The notes under the pieces were generated by a model, which worked only from the letters and a program-made list of their open reading frames with translations, was not told where the DNA came from and made no database searches. DNA of 10,194 bases from the NCBI GenBank assembly GCA_003162495.1, contig PMOF01000059.1, forward strand, positions 1 to 10,194, read 5' to 3'. Numbering within the stretch: position 1 is the first letter of the stretch; every line of letters begins with the position of its first letter. A program made the position numbers and the translations under genes. This document shows positions 6,730-10,194 of the stretch, one piece after another. Source of the DNA: Acidobacteriaceae bacterium. GTDB lineage: Bacteria; Acidobacteriota; Terriglobia; Terriglobales; Acidobacteriaceae.

Positions 6730-7455
6730 TCACCGCCGCCGGCTGGCCGCCTTCGATCGATCCCGTGAAGTGGCCGAAGCGGGAGGTGGGGTCACATGGG
6801 GGTCTCGCTCGGCGTATTGATCGTGCAGAATCACATTGAGCAGCGACTTGTGAACCCGGATGCGGCCGTTGTATTCGATCAGGCCGAGCTTGCGAAAGCG
6901 ATTCATGAAGAAGCTGACACGGGACCGGGTGGTGCCAACCATCTCTGCCAGAGTTTCCTGGGTGATGGGCGGAATGAATTGATCCGGCGAGCCCGGCTCA
7001 CCGAATTCGGCCATCAGCAGCAGGATTCTGGCCAGGCGCTTCTCGCTGGAGTTGAAAAGCTGATCGACCAGATCGGCCTGGGTTCGCATGCTCCGGGCGA
7101 GCAGGAATTTCAAGTACATTTCGGAGAGGGAACGCTCCTCGTGCATCACGCGAATCATCTCTTCCCTCGCTATTCTGAGCGCGGTACAGACGGCGATGGC
7201 GGTGGCGGTGGCCATGTGCACCCCGCCTACGCTCGCCAGCGATTCCTCGCCAATGAATTCCCCAGCGGAGAGAAGCGCGACCGTGGCTTCCTTGCCGTCC
7301 GGTGAAACGACGGTGAGTTTTGCGCGGCCCGTTCGAAGATAGAAGATGGAGTCGGCCGAACTTCCCTGCGAAAAGATGATCTGTTTGGGCTTCAATTGGA
7401 CGACTCTTCGTCCCACACCCGCTTCTTCCAGAAAGGCGGCGAGGTCAAAGGTCAT
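6730..7455 (-). CDS. Crp/Fnr-family transcriptional regulator
   Basis: A 241-residue cytoplasmic DNA-binding protein. What is seen: a cyclic-nucleotide-binding beta-roll at about residues 18-105 (QIIFSQGSSADSIFYLRTGRAKLTVVS, then LLSAGEFIGEESL), a long dimerisation helix at about 108-137, and a Crp-type winged helix-turn-helix at about 163-207. Its recognition region is TLAEMVGTTRSRVSFFMNRFRKLG. The phosphate-binding Arg-Ser pair of E. coli CRP is absent: the loop after GEFIGE reads SVGGVHMATATA. There is also no N-terminal cysteine cluster like that of FNR. The effector is therefore probably neither canonical cAMP nor an Fe-S cluster. The last 20 or so residues are a basic, proline-containing tail. 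The start is the ATG at 7453-7455, preceded by GGAGGTGA with 5 nt spacing, not the ATG at 7471-7473, which lies before that site. It is divergent from the zinc-finger gene. Regulated targets are unknown. Confidence 0.9.
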   Translation of the reverse strand: MTFDLAAFLEEAGVGRRVVQLKPKQIIFSQGSSADSIFYLRTGRAKLTVVSPDGKEATVALLSAGEFIGEESLASVGGVHMATATAIAVCTALRIAREEMIRVMHEERSLSEMYLKFLLARSMRTQADLVDQLFNSSEKRLARILLLMAEFGEPGSPDQFIPPITQETLAEMVGTTRSRVSFFMNRFRKLGLIEYNGRIRVHKSLLNVILHDQYAERDPHVTPPPASATSRDRSKAASRRR

Positions 7456-7460
7456 GATTG

Positions 7461-7468
7461 TCACCTCC
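7461..7468 (-). promoter_or_regulatory. Ribosome binding site that sets the Crp/Fnr start
   Basis: On the minus strand GGAGGTGA lies 5 nt before the ATG at 7453-7455. It would lie inside the coding region if the upstream ATG (7471-7473) were used, so the downstream ATG is preferred. Confidence 0.8.
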
Positions 7469-7484
7469 GCCATGGGACGGCAGG

Positions 7485-7581
7485 TTCCCGGATGCGGTCT
7501 TCACGGGAGTCGTTCGGAAGCGTGCGCGACCGCTTCAGACTTGAGGAAGCCAAAGATTTCCATTTTGACTTCCCGGATGCG
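7485..7581. repeat. Perfect 12-bp direct repeat in the crp-like/zinc-finger intergenic region
   Basis: TTCCCGGATGCG occurs at 7485-7496 and 7570-7581, 85 bp apart. The first copy is in the untranslated leader of the regulator gene; the second fills the spacer of the plus-strand promoter. A 10-bp match (CCCGGATGCG) also occurs at 6855-6864 within the regulator's coding sequence. Candidate operator half-sites, possibly for autoregulation. Confidence 0.4.
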
Positions 7582-7593
7582 CACTATTATACT
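7565..7593 (+). promoter_or_regulatory. Near-consensus sigma-70-type promoter for the zinc-finger gene
   Basis: TTGACT (7565-7570) and TATACT (7588-7593) are exactly 17 bp apart, each matching 5 of 6 consensus bases. Transcription should begin near 7600, leaving a leader of about 120 nt before the ATG at 7723. It is the best promoter match I see in the window. Confidence 0.65.
7586..7591 (-). promoter_or_regulatory. Opposite-strand perfect -10 (TATAAT) for the Crp/Fnr gene
   Basis: The same bases read on the minus strand give TATAAT, overlapping the plus-strand TATACT by four bases. No good -35 is found at 16-18 bp spacing. Transcription would begin near 7579, giving a leader of about 124 nt before the regulator's ATG. 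Possible bidirectional promoter. Confidence 0.4.
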
Positions 7594-7671
7594 CCCGACT
7601 TCCTTTTGGGGGGATTCTTTGCCTCGGAGTTGGTGTCTTATTTTGTGGGTTGGTGAAATCTTGCAAGGGCT

Positions 7672-7710
7672 ATGTACGGTGCGGGGTATCTCATTCTGGC
7701 CAAAGGATGA
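7672..7710 (+). other. Possible 12-codon upstream ORF before the zinc-finger gene
   Basis: ATG at 7672 opens a short ORF encoding MYGAGYLILAKG and ending in TGA at 7708-7710, 12 nt before the zinc-finger gene and in the same frame. AAGGG precedes it, but only 2 nt away, which is too close for a good Shine-Dalgarno. It may be chance or a leader peptide. Confidence 0.15.
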
Positions 7711-7722
7711 TAAAAGGGCGGA

Positions 7723-7917
7723 ATGCAGCAGCCTCATAGTGCTTTGGATTTCGTATGCCCCATCTGCGGAGTACAACCTCAAGAAAGGTGTAAACTGCTC
7801 GGCGGCGGAGAGCGTTTTGAATCGCATCTCGAACGCAAATATATCGCCAAAGATCACAAACCGAAGAAGTCGCTCACCAAGCCTCCGCCGGCCACGAAGA
7901 AGCCCAAACGGGGATAA
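7723..7917 (+). CDS. Small zinc-finger protein with basic tail
   Basis: A 64-residue protein, probably cytoplasmic and nucleic-acid binding. What is seen: a candidate zinc-binding pattern C12-x2-C15-x7-C23-x11-H35 in DFVCPICGVQPQERCKLLGG...RFESHLER. It resembles the short treble-clef-like domain of the form CPxCGxxPxxxC...G...H..R that is widespread in phage and actinobacterial small proteins. This is followed by a Lys/Pro-rich tail (residues 46-64, seven Lys and one Arg). The single-domain length is normal for such proteins. Codon use and the CXXC/H spacing support a real gene despite its size. A near-consensus promoter lies 130 bp upstream, but the Shine-Dalgarno (AGGGCGGA) is weak. It is divergent from the Crp/Fnr gene. 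The partner nucleic acid and the function are unknown; the family resemblance is from memory and moderate in certainty. Confidence 0.7.
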   Translation: MQQPHSALDFVCPICGVQPQERCKLLGGGERFESHLERKYIAKDHKPKKSLTKPPPATKKPKRG

Positions 7918-7943
7918 GCGAGACAATTGCGCATAGGGGCCGC

Positions 7944-7964
7944 TGCTTGGCGTAGTGCCGAGCA
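7944..7964 (+). terminator. Hairpin after the zinc-finger gene, possible terminator
   Basis: TGCTTGGC (7944-7951) pairs with GCCGAGCA (7957-7964), eight pairs including one T-G wobble, around a GTAGT loop, 26 nt after the stop codon. No U-run follows, so it is a weak intrinsic-terminator candidate. Confidence 0.25.
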
Positions 7965-8082
7965 CGGAACATAAAGGGGAATCGAGCCTAAAGCGGGTTT
8001 GGTGCGCGAAACACATATGAGCCTATCGCCGGCTTCCGAGAGGCGGGTCTGGCTCAACCTCTGTCGGCTGCGCTGAGAGCGG

Positions 8083-8119
8083 GCTTTCGCGACAAAAATA
8101 AAAAAGACTCCGCGAAAGC
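8083..8119. repeat. 9-bp perfect inverted repeat around an A-rich loop
   Basis: GCTTTCGCG (8083-8091) and CGCGAAAGC (8111-8119) flank a 19-nt, A-rich spacer, 46 bp before the MFS_3 start. It may be an operator or a hairpin in the leader. The pairing is seen; the function is a guess. Confidence 0.35.
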
Positions 8120-8164
8120 AATGCGCGCTGCGCCACGCGGAACGACGATATAACCTAAGGGAGC

Positions 8165-9484
8165 ATGACGACCCTCCCCCCAGAGCCGCCACGGCGCGGC
8201 ATGGAGGCTTTTGCCTCCCGCGATTTCAGGCGATACCAGCTGGCGCGCGTGACGGCCATTCTGGGCGCCGAGGCGCAGTCGGTGGCGGTGGCGTGGCAGG
8301 TCTATTCCATCACCCATCGGGCGCTGGACCTGGGGCTTACGGGGCTGGCGCTGTTTTTGCCGGGGCTGCTGTTTCTGCTGCCTGCGGGGCACGTGGCGGA
8401 CCGGTTCGACCGGCGGCAGGTGATCCTGGTGTGCTACGGACTGCAAGTGGTCGCAACCACGGCTCTGCTGCTGCTGACGCGTGCGGGGCTGCACCGAGTG
8501 CTTCCCATCTACGTGGTGCTGTTCTTCATCGGGACGGGGCGAGCGTTTTCAGGGCCGGCCAGTTCAGCGCTGATTCCGCACCTGGTTCCGGAGAAGGATT
8601 TTGTGAACGCGGTGACGCTGGGCGGGGCCATCTTCCAGTTCTCAAACATTACCGGGCCGGCGCTGGGCGGAATCCTGTTCACGCTGCCGCTGGTGAAATG
8701 GGTTTCAGACACAAAGCTGCAAGGGGCGGGGATTGTGTATGTTTTCAACCTTGCGACGCTGGGGTGGTTTCTGGTGCTGATTGCCAGCCTGCACGTGAGG
8801 CCGGGGCGCATGGAGCACAAGGCCGTTTCGATCAAGGTGGTGATGGCAGGGTTCCATTACGTGCGCAAGTCGGGTTTGCTGCTGGGCGCGTCTTCGCTGG
8901 ACTTGTTTGTGGTGCTGCTGGGCGGCGCGACGGCGCTGATGCCGATTTTTGCGCACGATATTCTGCACCAGGGGCCGCGCGGGCTGGGCATGCTGCGGGC
9001 GGCTCCGGCGGCCGGTGCGCTGGCGGTTTCTCTGCTCATGGCGAGGTTCCCTTTCCAGAGGCGCGCGGGGCTGAGGTTGTTTGTGTGCGTGGCGGTGTTT
9101 GGCGCGGCCACAGTGGTGTTTGGGCTGTCGCGGAGTTTGTGGCTCTCCCTGGCGGCGCTGGCACTGGCCGGTGCGGCGGACATGATCAGCGTGATTATCC
9201 GCGGTACAGTGCTGCAACTGGCCACGCCGCCGGAAATGCGCGGCCGGGTGAGCGCGGTGAACTCGCTGTTCATTGGCGCATCCAATGAGTTGGGCGAGTT
9301 TGAAAGCGGCGTGACGGCACAGTGGTGGGGCGCCGTACGGGCCACGGTGGTGGGCGGAGTGGGCGCGCTGGCGGTGGCCGGGTTGTGGTCGGTGGTGTTC
9401 CCTGGGCTGCGGCAGGCGGATGAACTGACGGCGGAGGCGCTGCGGCCGCGGGCTGCGGCGGATGCCATTCGCGGCGACTCATAA
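8165..9484 (+). CDS. MFS_3 family (EntS-like) exporter
   Basis: A 439-residue inner-membrane major facilitator transporter with about 12 helices, of the group containing the enterobactin exporter EntS and many macrolide and unknown exporters. What is seen: the opening FASRDFRRYQLARVTAILGAEAQSVAVAWQVY (about 16-47), motif A GHVADRFDRRQV (75-86), and PASSALIPHLVPEKDFVNAVTLGGAIFQFSNITGPALGG after helix 4. Also seen is the C-terminal-half signature TPPEMRGRVSAVNSLFIGASNELGEFESG, all typical of this group. The ATG at 8165 is preceded by AAGG with 4 nt spacing. A TATAAC at 8149-8154 lies so close to it that, if used as a -10, the mRNA would be almost leaderless. The next gene starts 9 nt after its stop, its Shine-Dalgarno overlapping the stop codon, so the two form an operon. 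No siderophore synthesis genes are present, so the substrate is unknown. Confidence 0.9.
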   Translation: MTTLPPEPPRRGMEAFASRDFRRYQLARVTAILGAEAQSVAVAWQVYSITHRALDLGLTGLALFLPGLLFLLPAGHVADRFDRRQVILVCYGLQVVATTALLLLTRAGLHRVLPIYVVLFFIGTGRAFSGPASSALIPHLVPEKDFVNAVTLGGAIFQFSNITGPALGGILFTLPLVKWVSDTKLQGAGIVYVFNLATLGWFLVLIASLHVRPGRMEHKAVSIKVVMAGFHYVRKSGLLLGASSLDLFVVLLGGATALMPIFAHDILHQGPRGLGMLRAAPAAGALAVSLLMARFPFQRRAGLRLFVCVAVFGAATVVFGLSRSLWLSLAALALAGAADMISVIIRGTVLQLATPPEMRGRVSAVNSLFIGASNELGEFESGVTAQWWGAVRATVVGGVGALAVAGLWSVVFPGLRQADELTAEALRPRAAADAIRGDS

Positions 9485-9490
9485 GGAGGA
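9483..9490 (+). promoter_or_regulatory. Ribosome binding site of the terminal gene
   Basis: AAGGAGGA begins inside the TAA stop of the MFS_3 gene (9482-9484) and lies 3 nt before the GTG at 9494. The overlap supports translational coupling of the two genes. Confidence 0.75.
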
Positions 9491-9493
9491 CAC

Positions 9494-10194
9494 GTGAAAA
9501 CCTGGAAGATGATCGTGACTTCTACGCTGATTACGCTGGCTATCGGCGGCATCTATTTGTTTTCAGTGTGGAAGCAGCGGCAGAATCCGGGGGTGATTCC
9601 GCACCAGGATGCTGGCGACACGCTGAGCAAAGACGACCTGGCCGTGATACGTGCTTTTTCGCCGGCGCATTATGCGGATTTAGAGCGGCTCGAAAGAACA
9701 ACTGTCTGGATGAGAGACGGATACACGATGCCTTACTTTCCTTATGCGGACGGCCATGTGGCGTTTGCCAAGCCGGTGGGGTTGATTCCCGCGGCGCAGC
9801 GGATGGACGTGAAAAAGATTGTCAAGGCCACCGTTCCGAGGAATTTGGATGACGGTATTGAGCACGGCACTCAGCAGGCGTTTGCGGTGTTTGCGCTGCC
9901 GGGGAGCGCGGAGTTGTATGCCACAGCGGTGGGGACCATGGATAGCCGGCTCGAGTCCTATTACACAGACATGCTTTTCTTTTACGACGATCCGCACACG
10001 ATCTACGCGCATTGGCCCGCGGATGTGTGGGCCACCATTGATGCGCACCAGGTGAAGCCGGGGATGAGCGAGTTGGAAACGCAGATGGCGCTGGGGAACA
10101 AGTTGCACGCGGACGGGAAAGATGTGGGCAACCGCAGTGTGACCTATGACCAGGATGGGAAGCTGTGGACGGTGACGTATGTGAAGAATCGGGC
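9494..10194 (+). CDS. Membrane-anchored protein of unknown function (runs off the right edge)
   Basis: I do not recognise this gene. It starts with GTG at 9494 behind a strong AAGGAGGA and continues past the edge, giving at least 233 residues. What is seen: KTWKMIVTSTLITLAIGGIYLF, one hydrophobic segment at about residues 7-25 with basic residues before it, so a type II anchor or uncleaved signal facing the periplasm. A mixed, soluble-looking region follows (TVWMRDGYTMPYFPYADGHVAF; YYTDMLFFYDDPHTIYAHWPADVW). There are no cysteines in the visible part and no lipobox. Near residues 191-203, VKPGMSELETQMALG recalls the G-M/S-x-x-x-v...lG turn of BamE/SmpA-type domains, with a later VTYDQDGKLWTVTYVKN strand pattern. 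That is a suggestion only. Being coupled to the MFS_3 exporter, it may act with it or share its regulation. Confidence 0.75.
   Translation, partial: MKTWKMIVTSTLITLAIGGIYLFSVWKQRQNPGVIPHQDAGDTLSKDDLAVIRAFSPAHYADLERLERTTVWMRDGYTMPYFPYADGHVAFAKPVGLIPAAQRMDVKKIVKATVPRNLDDGIEHGTQQAFAVFALPGSAELYATAVGTMDSRLESYYTDMLFFYDDPHTIYAHWPADVWATIDAHQVKPGMSELETQMALGNKLHADGKDVGNRSVTYDQDGKLWTVTYVKNR

Noticed and set aside
7501..8016. A 171-codon minus-strand frame covering the intergenic region and the zinc-finger gene
   Set aside because: It shows no recognisable domain or ribosome binding site, and it overlaps the promoter and the CxxC-containing gene on the other strand.
7918..8164. A tRNA or small structured RNA gene between the zinc-finger and MFS_3 genes
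   Set aside because: A T-loop-like string near 7977-7986 raised the idea, but no acceptor stem, D-arm or anticodon arm can be built around it.
8293..9288. A 331-codon plus-strand frame inside the MFS_3 gene
   Set aside because: It is an Ala/Gly/Arg-rich out-of-frame reading; the overlapping frame carries clear MFS_3 motifs.
2590..9484. The three MFS transporters as one functional cassette
   Set aside because: They belong to different subfamilies (DHA2, MHS, MFS_3), lie in different orientations and transcription units, and share no pathway genes.

Overview
The window looks like chromosomal DNA of a GC-rich bacterium, most likely an acidobacterium (Acidobacteriota, class Terriglobia). This is inference. 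It rests on the protein styles (the TyrRS N-terminus, a short TonB-family protein, a Crp/Fnr regulator), the use of TTG and GTG starts, and an intergenic repeat with a GGATGGGGCACCC core that resembles those I associate with that phylum. There is no phage, transposon, CRISPR array, tRNA or rRNA here. It holds nine complete genes plus one partial gene at each edge except that the left-edge gene is the first of these: in total eight complete and two partial genes. No gene-free stretch exceeds 300 bases.

Layout. Positions 1-401 (-) hold the N-terminal third of tyrosyl-tRNA synthetase (tyrS), divergent from a complete alanine aminotransferase gene (alaC, 499-1674 +). A small TonB-family energy transducer follows (1827-2519 +). 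It converges on a 14-TM-type DHA2/EmrB multidrug MFS pump (2590-4248 -, TTG start), which lies downstream of a DedA/VTT membrane protein gene (4410-5108 -, GTG start). That gene is divergent from an MHS-type MFS symporter (5320-6630 +), whose leader has three consecutive hairpins. The symporter converges on a Crp/Fnr-family regulator (6730-7455 -), with a REP-like hairpin and repeat in the gap. Divergent from the regulator is a 64-residue zinc-finger protein (7723-7917 +). Last comes an MFS_3/EntS-like exporter (8165-9484 +), translationally spaced as an operon with a membrane-anchored protein of unknown function that runs off the right edge (9494-10194 +).

How the genes fit together. This is mostly a mixed housekeeping and transport neighbourhood, not one pathway. 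Three MFS transporters of different subfamilies lie within 7 kb, together with a DedA protein and a TonB-type protein, so envelope transport dominates. No HlyD/EmrA adaptor or TolC partner is visible for the EmrB-like pump. The most interesting signals are regulatory. One is a near-consensus promoter with overlapping opposite-strand -10 elements between the Crp/Fnr gene and the zinc-finger gene, with a perfect 12-bp repeat in it. Another is the hairpin-rich leader of the MHS transporter. A third is a helically phased set of AGAT(T)CGGC repeats upstream of the DHA2 pump. I found no convincing new multi-gene defence or biosynthetic system; the small zinc-finger protein and the terminal unknown gene are the least characterised coding parts.
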